A DNA stretch of 64,000 bases from Flabesymbios commensalis. Taxonomy: Eukaryota; Annelida; Polychaeta; Terebellida; Flabelligeridae. Position 1 is the first letter of the stretch, and each line of letters begins with the position of its first letter. The position numbers and the translations under genes were made by a program. Location of the stretch: NCBI GenBank assembly GCA_964017125.1, contig OZ024902.1, positions 36,553,219 to 36,617,218 on the forward strand. Direction: 5' to 3'. The notes under the pieces are model-generated. The model saw only the letters and a list, made by a program, of their open reading frames with translations, searched no databases and had not been told where the DNA came from. This document shows, piece by piece, positions 11,793-23,699 of this stretch.

Positions 11793-12610
11793 CTAGTAAG
11801 AGGCAGTTTGAAGGTTTTGCCACTCCTCTGAAGCAACAGGTGACCTGTAAAAAGCGTGGTCACTTTTTCCTAGTGGACTGATATATTTTAATGCGGAGAC
11901 CACCTCCTGTTCGTTTGTGAGGATCAAGTCAAGAAGGCTAGGTGCATCCTCTCCTCTTCCTCTGGCTGGTTGCGTTACATGTTGGTACATGGAGCAGTCT
12001 TTTATTGCCTCTAGGAATCTGTGGTCACATGAGGTTGTATCTCCTCCTCGTGTTGAGTTCTGCTCCCAGTTAATATTTCTAAAGTTAAAGTCTCCCATAA
12101 TTAACATGGTATCGTATCTATTTCTTAGCGTCCTTAGTTCTTCACATAGTTTTTCATTATTCTCAGGCTCGCTGTTTGGACTTCTGTACATGCATCCGAT
12201 TAGAGCCTTTTTCCTTTTTCTCGAGTGGAATCTCTGCGAGGATAGCTCCTCAAAGTTTGATGTAGATTTGACTTGTGTTGCTTTTAAACTGGTATGGGTC
12301 AGTAGCAGTACCCCCCTCCCAGTCTTGGTTTCGATATTACAGTGAAAAATGTCATAGTCCTGCATAGATAATTCGGCGATTGTTGGCATATATCTTGAGT
12401 TTTTGGCTTTATTTCAGTGATTGCTATGATCAAGGATTTGACATGTGCTGTTTTGATTCGTATGTGTAATTCATTTATTTTGTTCATCAGGCAGTCAGCA
12501 TTTCTGTACAGACACGGGATTTGTGCTTTGAATTTCAACTTATTTACATGTGCTTGTTTTGTCTGTGCAGCTACTGATACTTTTTTATTTTGGCTATGTA
12601 CGAGTTCCAA
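11793..12610 (-). pseudogene. LINE ORF2 endonuclease domain, frameshifted
   Basis: The first frame (12610-12299) holds the endonuclease opening CLYRNADCLMNKINELHIRI and an ITEIKP box. The second frame (12389-11793) holds LIMGDFNFRNINWE, LLDLILTNE and LGKSDHAFY. These match the GDFN, LTN and SDH signature boxes of exonuclease-endonuclease-phosphatase domains in CR1/Jockey LINEs. The enzyme nicks target DNA for target-primed reverse transcription. At least one frameshift separates the two frames. Confidence 0.8.
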
Positions 12611-12891
12611 GGCGGGCCCCTGACTCGGTAGGTCCAGTTTCCCGACTTATCTTGTTCTGTTTTCTCCTTCGCTTCTGCTAGCATTTCTTTGTGTTCCTCT
12701 CTTTGTTTTTTCGTCATGTCATGCGCGACTTTGATTTCTTTTTTTTCTGAGTCCAGTAATTTGGGTAGATTTATGAACAGTTCCCTTTTTTGTGTTTGGA
12801 TCCGTCTTTTTGGGCAATCATTAATGGGCGAGATATATCGTCTTTTTCTGCACCAACCCTTGTTATTTTTTCAATGCCGTTTTCATTTATA

Positions 12892-13647
12892 TCACTTTGA
12901 CAGATTCTTACCATTTCTATGAGCTGCTCGATGTCCGCCTGTTTTTTTTTCATTTATGTCCCCATCAGTCGGTTCGGGCATATGAAAGACCATGAAATTA
13001 TTCTTTCTTCTTTCTCTCTCTTTTTCCTCCTTAATCATCTCCTCACCCTTAGTCTTCAATTTATTTATTTTCGCGACCATCTGTGTTGCCTCTTCTTTTG
13101 TTTGTTCATTTTTTTCTCGAATGCTTTGTACTTCAGCAGATAATGCCTCTGTTGCTGTTGTGTCTGCTTTTGTATCTAGTTTTTCTTCAATATCCTCGAT
13201 GCGGCCGGTCATTTTGTTCATGTAACTTGCACATCTTTCTTCTATGTTCATGTATGTTTGTACAGCTGTGAGTGCCTGTTTTTCACATGCTACACTGAAC
13301 CAATGAATAGTAGAGGCTGCTGCAGAGTTTAGTAGTGTATATACTTCGTCTGTCATCTTAGCGCACTCAATACAGTTCCATTTGTGGCTACGCTCGCAAG
13401 TTATAAGTTTGTCACCTTCGTCTGTGAACACTTTTTCACATGCCACACATTCGAGAGATTCCTTCTCGCTAGGTTTTGGTTTACGCATTTGTTTTTTTAA
13501 TCCTGGAATCTGGGTATCTTTGTTTGGATCGGGTTCCGTTTTCTTTTGCCGATTAGCGCTGCCTGTGCGGCGGCTACGTTCTGTGGTGTTTTTATTCATG
13601 ATTAAGCATGTAATATCAGTGGTAGTATATGAATGATATTTATACAC
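12892..13647 (-). CDS. LINE ORF1 protein with PHD-like zinc finger and coiled coil
   Basis: The 251-codon frame starts at an ATG at 13647. Residues near 65-105 hold C-x2-C, C-x3-H-x3-C-x2-C and a later W-x3-C, a PHD-like zinc-binding pattern (CVACEKVF, CERSHKWNCIEC). Next comes a charged helical segment rich in E, K and Q (about 150-220), probably a coiled coil for multimerisation. Related ORF1 proteins of CR1 elements bind the element RNA. The frame meets a stop soon after a shift; the overlapping frame at 12771-12953 continues the same region (KKKQADIEQLIEMVRIC), so a frameshift lies between them. Likely inactive. Confidence 0.7.
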   Translation of the reverse strand: MYKYHSYTTTDITCLIMNKNTTERSRRTGSANRQKKTEPDPNKDTQIPGLKKQMRKPKPSEKESLECVACEKVFTDEGDKLITCERSHKWNCIECAKMTDEVYTLLNSAAASTIHWFSVACEKQALTAVQTYMNIEERCASYMNKMTGRIEDIEEKLDTKADTTATEALSAEVQSIREKNEQTKEEATQMVAKINKLKTKGEEMIKEEKERERRKNNFMVFHMPEPTDGDINEKKTGGHRAAHRNGKNLSK

Positions 13648-13683
13648 CTGCTTTCAATTTTTTTCTCGATACAGTTTAGTGAG

Positions 13684-13912
13684 GGCGTCAGCTGCCTGAG
13701 CCGCCTATGCTTCCATTTAATATATAGTAAAGTGACACAGTTTGGTTTAACAATTTAGGCGTCAGCTGCCTGAGCTGCCTACGCCTCCCTCAAAAATGGT
13801 TCGTGCTACGATTTGAATGAAGGCGTCAGCTGCCTGAGCCGCCTACGCCTCCATTCGATTAGATTGGTACATTTTATCGGGGGCGTCAGCTGCCTGAGCT
13901 GCCTACGCCAGG
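13684..13912. repeat. Four spaced copies of a conserved 28-bp motif beside the LINE
   Basis: GGCGTCAGCTGCCTGAGC followed by C or T and GCCTACGCC occurs at about 13684, 13758, 13822 and 13882, spaced 74, 64 and 60 bp. The core is almost invariant while the spacers differ. The core is flanked by GGCGT/ACGCC and contains the E-box CAGCTG. The array ends about 37 bp upstream of the ORF1 start codon on the minus strand, where the 5' untranslated region and promoter of the LINE should be. Confidence 0.75.
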
Positions 13913-13921
13913 TCACTGAGA

Positions 13922-14553
13922 CTAGTGGTTAAATTTGCCGAACATTTTTGTCAGAGCAATCTTACAATAGAAAAAGGTCTTGTCGTTTATTCTGTGTCTT
14001 AACTGGTCAGCTGGGTGGACACCATCATAAAATTTGCTGTATTGAATTTTGGTAACTTTCTTTTTGTAGATGTTTTTCCCCCTTCCTAATTTCTTTATAG
14101 AGACTCTTTCTATTTCTTTGCAAAGGTTCAGAATCGTGCCATTGGGATAGTAATGGCTCAAAATGAAATAATTAATGTATGCGACGTCTTCCTCTAGGTC
14201 TTTCTGCTGTTTTGACAATGTGGTGAATATAAACTGCCAATTATCGACCCTCTCTTGGATTTGTAGTCGACTGACGCCCGGAGAGAGGCTGGCAAAATCG
14301 TACACAAAATTAAGTGTGCCCCTTCACTCGACGAATACTCCCATATTTGTCTAATTGTGTTTTTGACACTCGTGATGGTAGTTGAACTGCGGTGGTAATA
14401 CAGTTGGCCCCCTGGCTCTTGGCTACGTTTTGTGAAATTACAGATTCCACCAGACAGGACGACTAGCTTCCTGCTAGCAGGATATCTGAGCTCGGCTTGT
14501 CGTAGGGTGGCCTTCAACTCGTCAAATAAGTATTCGAGGGTCGCGCCGGGCAC
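13922..14553 (-). pseudogene. SGNH-hydrolase-like reading frames, broken
   Basis: Two overlapping minus-strand frames occur. The upstream one (14553-14194) includes PGATLEYLFDELK, KLVVLSGGICNFTKR and LILCTILPASL. The downstream one (14305-13922) includes SKFYDGVHPADQLRHR. The G-x-x-N and D-x-x-H patterns resemble blocks III and V of SGNH/GDSL hydrolases. Similar orphan proteins are, as I recall, spread through marine invertebrate genomes and often sit by mobile elements. The N-terminal GDS block was not seen. It lies immediately upstream of the CR1-like LINE on the same strand; whether it belongs to the LINE, another element or the host is open. Confidence 0.5.
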
Positions 14554-14749
14554 ACACCTCTCTAGAAATACAGTTTCCGCCTGAGCGGATTTAGCGCTGG
14601 AAGAAATGGTATATTATTTTCAATTCACTATAATTGTTTGTTCTGTTATAACCTCCTGTTTTCTGTTAGACGTTATAATTTGCACATTTAGCCTCCAAGT
14701 GTTTTGAAATGCAACACTTTAATTTGAATTATTTTAATAAAAACAGTAG

Positions 14750-16020
14750 CCTAGGCCCACTCACAAAACATATTACAAAATTGCCAACACGGCTTCAGAA
14801 AACAACAGTACACTCATGCGAATCACAGCTCATTATCACCACAGAAGAACTAAAACGCAGCATAGACCAGAAGAAACAATAGACATAATCATTGTAGACT
14901 TTTCGAAAGCTTTCGACACCGGGATGCATCACAAACTATAGTCTCAAATGTACACAATTACGGAATTCAAGGAAACAGCTGATAGGTCTTCGGAAAAAAA
15001 CAATACATGGATAAATATATGGTTAAAATTTAGAAATCGGAAAGTTGTTCTTGATGGGGAAATGTCTGATCCAGTACCAGTCAGAGGTGCCACAGGGAAC
15101 AGTTCCCGGCCCTCTCATGCTCCTCCTTTAGGCCTACATCAATATTCATGACATCAACCAAAACATGAGTTCAAAAATTAGGCTTTTTGCAGATGGCTGT
15201 GTAGGCCTACTATACGGAGATATCAATTCAAAATTAGATTGTTTAGAACTTCAACAAGATCTTCAGAGCTTAGTTGACTGGTCGCACACATGACAAATGT
15301 CTTTCAACATAAACAAATGTCACACCTTACATGCCCACAGAAAGAAACAGCCCAGCATACACACCTACACAATGGACAACATACCGGTAACACCAGTCAC
15401 ACACCACCCATATCTTGGCATTGAACTACAGTCAGACCTCAGATGGACAACACACAAATAGAACACAACCGACAAAGCACAGAAGACACTAAACATGCTG
15501 GAAAGAAACATCAGAAAAGCATCTACAACTGTAAAATCACAAGCATACAAAACAACAGTCAGACCCCAACTTGATTATGCATCAGCCAACTGGGATCCAC
15601 ACACGGCAAAAGATATGTACAACATTAACAAAATACAAAACTATACAGCAAGATGGGTCCACCATGACTATTCACACTACACAAGCGTTTCCTAAATTGG
15701 TCTCCTCTTTCGGCTTGACGTCTACAAAGTAGAGCTACCGTTAGTACTTTTCTACAAAATTTGACATCATAAAATTGCCATCATTATCCCACCCTATTTA
15801 GAAATACCCCTCAGAACTACACGCCACACCTCAAACATAAAAGGAAACAGCTACAAATATACAGTCAACTCAGCACATCAACAAACACATACAAATATAA
15901 CTACTTCCCCCGAATAATCACAGACTGGAATTCACTGCCACCCAGTCTGTGTGCGACTCCCACGGTAGAGGCCTTCGAGGAAGGCATAGCCCGTCATCTC
16001 TTCCCCAGCCTGTAATTCAA
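14750..16020 (+). mobile_element. LINE fragment on the plus strand, heavily decayed
   Basis: Translated blocks in changing frames include TIDIIIVDFSKAFDT (14877-14920), WLKFRNRKVVLDGE (15022-15060), KTTVRPQLDYASANWDPHT (15549-15605) and, at the 3' end, DWNSLPPSLCATPTVEAFEEG (15930-15985). These are the palm, thumb and C-terminal blocks of a CR1/Jockey-like reverse transcriptase. The LFADD box is eroded. ORF1 and endonuclease are absent. Many stops and shifts mark it as old. Confidence 0.8.
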
Positions 16021-17119
16021 ATGTGAACCCTACTGTATATAACCACCGATGCACTCTCTATCCACTGTAAATACATTTCTGCACTGCACTGCAAATGTCA
16101 GTTCTTTTTTCACGGGGTCATGTGTGATCATAATGTCATTAGGCGCCGATCAAAACAATATCATAAATGTATAAAGTATCATACATGATTATAAATAATA
16201 AGGGCCACCATGGTCACCAGGGATAAAACACACTATGAAGGTTCTGGTGACTCTTATTTCCATAGTGGTCTTTAAACATAAAATACTTGATGGCTACTGG
16301 AAAGGTTTTGCAGAAAAAAATACATTGCAAATATTTTTAAAAAGTGTATATATATATAAATTATAAATAAGAAACATTTTCCATGACTACTAGTCCATGA
16401 GCCAGGTAGGGTCATCGGTACCACAAAAAGGTACAAATTGCCATTCATACCATCTGATTTTACATGTCGTAATAAACATAATTTGGTATGATAGCAATCT
16501 CAATGTGGTAGCTTAATGTCTCACACAGCCATTTGAAGTTTCTCAGCGTAACATATATGTCCACTTTTTGAGGTGGAATGGGGAACTTAGGTTCATGTTA
16601 TAAACATAATACGTTTGTGTGCCTTGCGTGATTGTGTTACCACTCTAAACAATCTCTGTAACTATGTAGCAAAAGCGTGAAAAAGTGTAGATGTACACAT
16701 ATTTAGTTACATGTTTTCTTTATATTGTGACCATTTCATTTGCATCAAACGTAACTATTAAATGGTACAGATGTATTTCAGCTTACATACAAAACATTCA
16801 ACTATAATATCTAGTAGTTTTTAAATTATGGTGAATAACTTATGTTACATTGGAAAATAAAATGGTCAAGTAATTCATATGGTTAGTATATTTGTGAGGT
16901 GATACCATGCATTAAGCTACTACATACAAACTGCTATCATGCAAATATATTTACCACAGACATACACCTCGAAATTTCCTTTTTTAAAATGTTTTCAACA
17001 AAAGCTGAGCCGGTAAATGTTTGCTCTAGATCTACCCTGAGATACCTTATGACAGTCTTTGATGTAATTACATTACTTCCACAATAATTAGCTAATTTGG
17101 TTTGCTTTCACAGCATATG
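16021..17119. other. No gene recognised
   Basis: AT-rich sequence without motif-bearing reading frames or an obvious repeat structure by eye. It lies between the plus-strand LINE and the 3' end of the Gypsy element, so terminal repeats of the latter might be expected here, but none was recognised. Confidence 0.4.
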
Positions 17120-20100
17120 TTTAGTAACAAATAGAATATATTATGTTTTTGCCTAGGTGGATAGACAACTTGTTGAATACTCGTTCGCTCCTCGCGACGA
17201 CCTTATACGGTCCGTCGTTAGGGGCAGTCAGCGGTGGTGCTATTGCAATGCGTTGCAAAAATACATGTGAACATGTGTCGAGCCCCTTATATTGGAACGT
17301 ATCTTTTTGATTTGTATCACACGGGGAGCTTAACCGGAGACGCGACATGGCTATAGTAACCTATCTGAGTAATTTTCTATATCAGTATGGGCGTCAACAG
17401 TATAATTCTCCATAAAGTCACCAGGTAGACGTAGTGTCATTCCGTAGGTCATCATGGCGGCTGATCTGCCTAACGTTTCCTTGACGGCCGATCGGATGCC
17501 GAGTAAAACTGCCTGAAGCGTAGTTGTTCACGGATTTGGTGATTCATGTGCCATAAGCTGTCTATGAAAACGTTCAACCATGCCGTTTAATTGAGGGTGA
17601 TAACTCGTAGTTCGGTTTCGGTGATGCCGAATTTATTACACAAGGTGGCCCATAACCTGGATTCGAACTGGGCACCTCTATCTGTGGTGATCGTGGCAGG
17701 AGTCCCGAAACGGGCCACCCATTCACTGAAAAAGCCGTCCGCGACGGTTTCTGCTCTAATGTCTAATATTGGTATGGCCTCTGGCCAACGTGTATATAGG
17801 TCGACGCATGGTAATAAATATTTAAAACCATCGGAATAAAGTAAAGGTCTGACGAGGTCGACGTGTACATGATCAAACCTCTCGCTCGAACTTTCGGAAA
17901 CTGGTCTATTATGACGTGAAACTTTAGCTGTTTGGCAGCCCGTGCAGGATCTGCACCAATTCGCTATGCCAATATTCATCTGGTGCCATACAAAACGAGA
18001 ATTTATGAAAGGTTTCGTGGCCCTATGAGAAGGATGTCCTAACCCGTGAAGTGTTGTAAACACTTTTCTTCGAAATTTTTTGGTTACGTACCGTCTGGTA
18101 TGCCCTGTCGAGGTATCACACCCTACCAATACGTCGTCTAATGTTTTTAATAAACGAAATTTCATATTAGATGACGTGGAATGTCCCAAACGTTTGATTT
18201 CTTTGTCTAAAGCCTGGTCAGCGCTCAGGTCTTTATAGTTAATCACTGCGTCACATTCGATAGCTGATACGGTCGGTCGCGACTAGGCGTCCGCTACAAA
18301 ATTCATTCTCCCTTTCACATATTGTATATCGGTCGTGAATTCTGCTATGAAGGCAAAATGCCTAGTCTGACGCAAGGATGGGCGTTCTGTCGTGGAATTC
18401 ATAACATAAGTTAAGGGTTTATGGTCAGTAATGACGAAAAATTCTCTGCCCTCCAGATATGGTCTGAAGTGTCTAATGGTAGCATTAGCTGCCAAAACTT
18501 CTCGGTCATAGGCACTGTAACGTGTCTCTGCTGTTGCTAGCTTTTTGCTATAAATGACAAAGGTTGCCATGCGTTATCAATACGCTGTTGCAAAACTACG
18601 CCAACCGCAAAATCGCTAGCGTCACTCCTGATATTTAACGATGCTAACGGGTTTGGGTGAGCTAATAACGTCGCATTCGCCAGTATTTTCTTTGATTCAG
18701 TAGATGCTACGTTCTCATTTTCTGGAGGTCGAAATTAGATTGAGGCGAAAGCCTATTCTGTCCCTCGTTGGCTTCGGTCAACAAATTGTTCAAAGGTGTC
18801 AGTTTCTCCACGCAATGGGGAATAAAACGATGGTAATAATTTACCATTCCTAAATATCTGCGTAATGCTCTCTGTTTCTCTGGTTTCACGAAATTTACTA
18901 TCGCATCCACAGCTGTGGGAAGGGGTGAGATGCCCTCAGGGCATACATATTGTCCTAAAAAACTCAGTTCGGTCGTTCCGAATTGACATTTCTCCGGTCC
19001 GATTATAATTCCGTGTTTGGCTGATCGTTTGAATAGAATTTGTAAATGTTTCTTATGGTCAGGGCTTGTTACTATCAAGTCGTCTAAATATACAAATACG
19101 AAATCCAATCCACGCGTAAGATGGTCTATAAAACATTGAAAAGTTTGTCTGGAATTTCGTAAACCGAATGGCGTTTGTGTAAAATTGAAAAGTCCGAAAG
19201 GCGTCGTAACCGTGGTTTTCAGCTCGTCTGACGGTTCAACTGGTATCTGATAATATGCTCTGACCAGATCTATCTTCGAAGAAACCTTGGAGCCAGCTAA
19301 ACGCTGTGTAAAGTCATTCACTATCACTCGGCCTTGATAACGCCCAACTTTATCATTTCGTCGAACTCTCGTTTTGCGGTGACCAATTTATCCGGCGCTA
19401 GCCTTCGTGGTCGCGCGAAAACGGGGTGGCCTTTAGTTACTATCTTGTGCGTGATCCCGTGCTTTACTGTCTCACCCTTCGTTGTAGGACGTGTCAGTTT
19501 CGGAAATTGACTGAGTAATTGTGTATACTAATTACGAGTGCTATTTATGCGATTAAGCGATAAAGGTCTAATCGAAAATAAAGTGGCTGGTATCGCTAGT
19601 CCAGTTCCCTTGTCTCGCAGGCATCTGCCTGGTAAATATACAAGTAGATTGTAATGTATTAAGAAATCAGCCCCTAAAATGGGTTGTTTAATGCTGCGAC
19701 AATAAATGTCCATGAGTACTCTCTTTTCAGTCAAACGTCAACAATACGCTTACTTGTACTGTATGTTGTGATCGTCGAATTATTTGCTGCAACCAAAGGT
19801 AGACTATCAACGTCCACGGTCCCGTTAGCGCAAGACCGAGGCAAAACTCTCACAGCCGCACCCGTGTCGATCAAATAATTACATTTATTTTGTTTGTCTG
19901 CGACGTACAGTAGCCTAGAGAGAGATAACTTAGGAAGGTCAGTTTCCACACAGTCATGTCGTGTCTCATTCGGCTCGCCAGACGCAAGAGTCGCTACCTT
20001 GCGCTGACTTAACAGTTTAAAGCGAAGGCACAGGGGCCTCTGCACAAACGCGCCTTATCACCAAATCTCTGATGATAGTAGCAAATCAGTGCATCGTCCG

Positions 20101-21020
20101 TGGCCATTGGCTGTGCGGTACCGCTTTGCGGTGAGTTCGGCGGCAGAGCGGTCGAGCGAGGGGTTGGTGGGTTTGTGGGAACAACATTCTGTCCAATATT
20201 TTCATTACCGTTGTTATTTTTAGCAATGCGAGTCGTAAAGGGTCTCACATTTGCATTGGCGAAAAATGTTTGTTTGTCTGTCGTTCTGTTACTTCTGGTG
20301 TCTGTTTGCTGTTTATGGTTGAATTGTTTTTTGTGGTTACCTGAAGTTTAAAACTTCTGTAGGCGTCTAGAAATGTCTTCCATAATTCTGATGAGTCTCT
20401 CACTGTCGTTCACTCTAACTTCGGCAACTCCCACGCTATTGTCTTTAACGTCGGTCTCTGAAGCCAGCGCTCTGTCGGCTAGCACAGCCAAACTCTCTTA
20501 AAGATGTGCTGTCAGGTGTGGTTGCTAAGTGAGCCCGAATGAATGCGGCATCTGTCGAATAAAGGTCTGTCGTATAACCGCCTTGCCAACGACTGCTGTC
20601 GTTCCAAACCCGGCCGTCTTCTGTAGACGTCGAAGAAAACGTGAAGGAATGTCAGTACCCAATTTCTCGCCTTAGATAACTTTATTTACTCGCTCAGGTG
20701 TCGTCAAACCCCGTCTCCCAATCAGTACTCCTTTGAGACTTATGTATTTGTGACTGAGGAATGGCTGCAGTAAAATGTCTCGAACGTCCGATGCGACTTC
20801 GCCCGATAGAGCTGCACAAGTCAGTATGTATCTTTCATCATCATCTGTGATGTCATGACGGTCAAACTGGGTCTCTAGTTGATTAAACCATAACTCGACA
20901 TCGTTCGGGTAGAATGGTGCTATTTTGAATTTCAGTAAATTTCTTGATCGTCGTGATGATCGGCGACGAATTGGAGAGGGGCTTCTTGAAGATTCGCTCC
21001 TTGATAAATCTCTCATTCTT
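17120..21020 (-). mobile_element. Ty3/Gypsy LTR retrotransposon, broken fossil
   Basis: On the minus strand the parts run in Gypsy order: gag-like region (about 21.0-20.0 kb, with a Cys/His-rich knuckle-like end), aspartic protease (about 20.0-19.5 kb), reverse transcriptase (about 19.3-18.7 kb, YLDD-type), RNase H (about 18.6-18.3 kb) and integrase (about 18.25-17.12 kb) with a zinc-binding head and GPY-type tail. RNase H before integrase excludes Copia. The element looks broken in at least five places. Terminal repeats were not recognised, so the true ends may lie further out. The protein blocks remain easy to recognise, suggesting moderate age. Confidence 0.92.
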
Positions 21021-23270
21021 TATTTTCTTTAACTGCCGATTTACTAGCGTCACTTATATGAAAGTAAGAGTCTCTATTTCAAGCACCATTGTGGTCTACG
21101 TTCGACGAAGCAAAATCTTCACTTGCGCCTCCTTCAGCTATTTTGAAGTTTGATTTAAAATTATTTAATTAGTAAAGCAATTGAGTCCACAGGCCTATGG
21201 GCTAACTATGTAGACTTGCAAATACTCTCGCGAAGAACACGCACAAAAAAAAGTGTTTTTTTTTGTTGTTTTCCAAATTCTTTTGTATATATTCCTCCTA
21301 AGAGAATTTGTACGACTTCGTCATAATCGTTCGTTTTTTTATCGGTTCGCTTGACTCGTGTTGTGTTGGTTTACAGTCATTTCGATACTATTATTTCTGA
21401 TGTTTTCCTAGCGGTAAATGTCTTGCGGCTCATTGGCATATCACAGGTCTAATTTCGCAGTTAAAATGCGCTGTCATTCTGCAAATATGACGTCGCATTT
21501 TTTTATTTTTTAGAATTTGTTTGAAATTTCTTTCTGTATTTTCACGAATCGCGATAATTTATACGCGATTCAGGCGATATGAAAAGAATATTCTTTATTT
21601 CCTAAACAAAGACCTACTTGTAAATTCAATTAGTCTCTGATAAAAAATTGTATTTGTTTAATTTTTCGTTTTCTAGGACTAGGTAGACCTGCCGGCGATC
21701 CAATATGGATGCCGCACCACGTGTTTGGAATTCTCCCAAATCACTGTGGAAAAGTATGGCGTCCTGATTTATGTGAATATTAATGAGCCCGGACATCGTA
21801 TGATACGCGCATAACGTGCTCTCGTCGGTGTGGCCGGTTACGTGGGGCCCGCTGGCCGCAATGGAGCTAACACTAGGGTTCGATGTCGCCACCTGGTGGC
21901 CTGGTGGCGGCTAACTTACCATTACACAGTATTAAATATTTCTGCTTCTTCTGCAATGAAATATCAAAGAAATGTAATGAATTTGACCGATTGTCCCAAC
22001 ATTTTCATATTAGAGACCAATTAAGACCTTTTATTCATTCATTATGGATGCAATTTTTAAAATGGCTTTATTTCCTAATAAAATCTGCACAAGTCAAACT
22101 GCACAAGTCGGGGTATAAATTCATTCCGTACTAATATTTTGCATATTGAAATATTCAGAGCACAAAAGTTGGCGGGCGTTTCTCATGAAAACCGAGTCAC
22201 CCGAATTAGGTGTCAAAACGTTTTTTAAAACAGAAAATTCAAAATATTATTCTCCCAGCCGCCAACAGTGACGTGATTAGGAAAATTACAAACGAAATAG
22301 GATATAATTTTAGGAAGTTAGACTTTCTATCTAACGTGAATTTGTCTAGACTTGATTTTCTGCAAAATCCGCCATCTTGAAAATATCGAAACCACGTGCG
22401 ATTCTAGAAAAATCTATCAATTTTTTGCTGTTTTTAAGTGAAACACGAAAACCTCTGTTCGTGCAATTTTTCTGGCTAACCTTATGGCATTTAGTGTACA
22501 TTTTGACCCAAACTCCTACGTACCTTCATAGAATGTTGATTTATTCTATGGTCCCTTACATATAAAAATATCCTTCTCTTATTTTGACTCCGTTTGAAGG
22601 CGTTTTGTGTCGTCTCAGCATCAATGGTTAACGTATTTGTCGAGGTAAACTAAAATATTATTGATCAAGAAGGTGTGTGGTCGAATCAACGTCGGTGATC
22701 TCCATTATTGTAGTGGTTGGCCTGTGGACGGGACCACCACTTCAATCTAAATTATCAGAGTCCTGCTCGGTCAGCAGGAAATGGTTCAATTAGATAAACT
22801 CAATTCACAAAGATGATTCCTTTCATTCAGTCTTTGTTCTTGTCATGATCTTGCAGGCAGTGACAAATAACGTGCTACTTAGCTCGTGCGGCAGAGCGTG
22901 ATGACCCAGCCTTGTGCCCGGTAAGTGAAGGACATGCTCACACGTCTGTACCCGATGAGCGGCGAGGTAGGAATGGCAGAGTATGACGGGCTCGCACATG
23001 GCGAGAGCTAGCCGGAAGTTCTGATTCGTCAGTCACCGATTCAGTCTAGCTCGAATTCGGCCGCGATGAATCTGCAGTTGAAGTCGCCACAATTGGATTT
23101 AGAAGCTCGCGCTGACACTTAACGCCTATCACACTGTGACAGGTGAGTGTTGATCACGAGTAGGCGATTACAACCAGATGTACTCCTGCTATCGATATCC
23201 ACAGCTGAAGAGTCACACTCACGTGTTGTTTGTTCTTGTACTTTTAGCCGTTTACTACGAAATTAATGCA
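21021..23270. other. No gene recognised; possible flank of the Gypsy element
   Basis: Part of 21.0-21.9 kb may be the leader or terminal repeat of the Gypsy element, but no matching copy was found near 16-17 kb. The 88-codon minus-strand frame at 21626-21892 has no recognised motif. The 22.6-23.2 kb stretch is more GC-balanced, with no recognised coding blocks. Confidence 0.35.
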
Positions 23271-23274
23271 TTTG

Positions 23275-23343
23275 TATTTTCACCCACTTGAGGTTGTGTT
23301 TCGCTAACGCGATCCACTACTTCAAGTGGTTGAAAATTTACTG
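23275..23343. repeat. Stem-loop repeat of the TTTTCA-CACTT family
   Basis: TTTTCACCCACTTGAGGTTG and CACTACTTCAAGTGG-TTGAAAA form arms of about 25 bp around the loop TTTCGCTAACGCGATC. Relatives of this hairpin lie at 42655, 47665, 49262, 50442, 60506 and 60713, some inside TTAA-flanked MITEs. Confidence 0.8.
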
Positions 23344-23430
23344 ATGAAATGATCTATTGTAGGCCTATCTGTGCTTCACTTTATTTATGAGTTAGTGTCA
23401 GAGTTGGCTATGTAACTATAATATGCCTAA

Positions 23431-23515
23431 CCAGCAAACACAAAACATTTGTATAACATTTTGATGTTGGTCCAACATTGTACAAATGTTATACAAATGT
23501 TTTGTGTTTGTTGGG
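23431..23515. repeat. CCAGCAAACAC foldback MITE
   Basis: CCAGCAAACACAAAACATTT at the left and its near reverse complement ending TTTGTGTTTGTTGG at the right enclose GTTGGTCCAACATTG. Half copies follow at about 23580-23637. Other members lie at 34448, 45230, 46834, 48754 and 63226, and inside both copies of the 1.3-kb TA-flanked element. Confidence 0.85.
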
Positions 23516-23699
23516 TATACTCAGGGCCTATCACCAGGTATGTTCTCGGAATATGAGGTTAGAGTCTATTATGATCCCATCTTCGACATTGGTTCAACAT
23601 TGTATATATGTTATACAAATGCTTTGTGTTTACTGGGAACGCATCGTTCTCCTAACCACCATTAGCTTAATGATGTATATATTTTAAAAATAAAACAAT

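Larger units (their letters stand above)
9600..13660 (-). mobile_element. CR1-like LINE, nearly full length, damaged
   Basis: Reading the minus strand from 13647 down, the order is ORF1 with a PHD-like zinc finger and coiled coil, then ORF2 with an apurinic-type endonuclease, reverse transcriptase and the C-terminal region ending MWNRLPYEVVNAPSIHAFERR near 9700. The order and motifs are those of the CR1 clade. ORF2 lies in several overlapping frames, so it carries multiple frameshifts and cannot make an intact protein. Tandem short repeats sit just upstream at 13684-13912. No poly-A tail is evident, as usual for CR1. No target duplication was identified. Confidence 0.88.

Noticed and set aside
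11088-13636. Plus-strand hydrophobic frames (up to 142 codons)
   Set aside because: Shadows opposite the minus-strand LINE frames; they look membrane-like only because T-rich sequence encodes Phe, Leu and Ser.
21626-21892. 88-codon minus-strand frame as an extra Gypsy protein
   Set aside because: No motif and position outside the recognisable gag; could be leader or chance.
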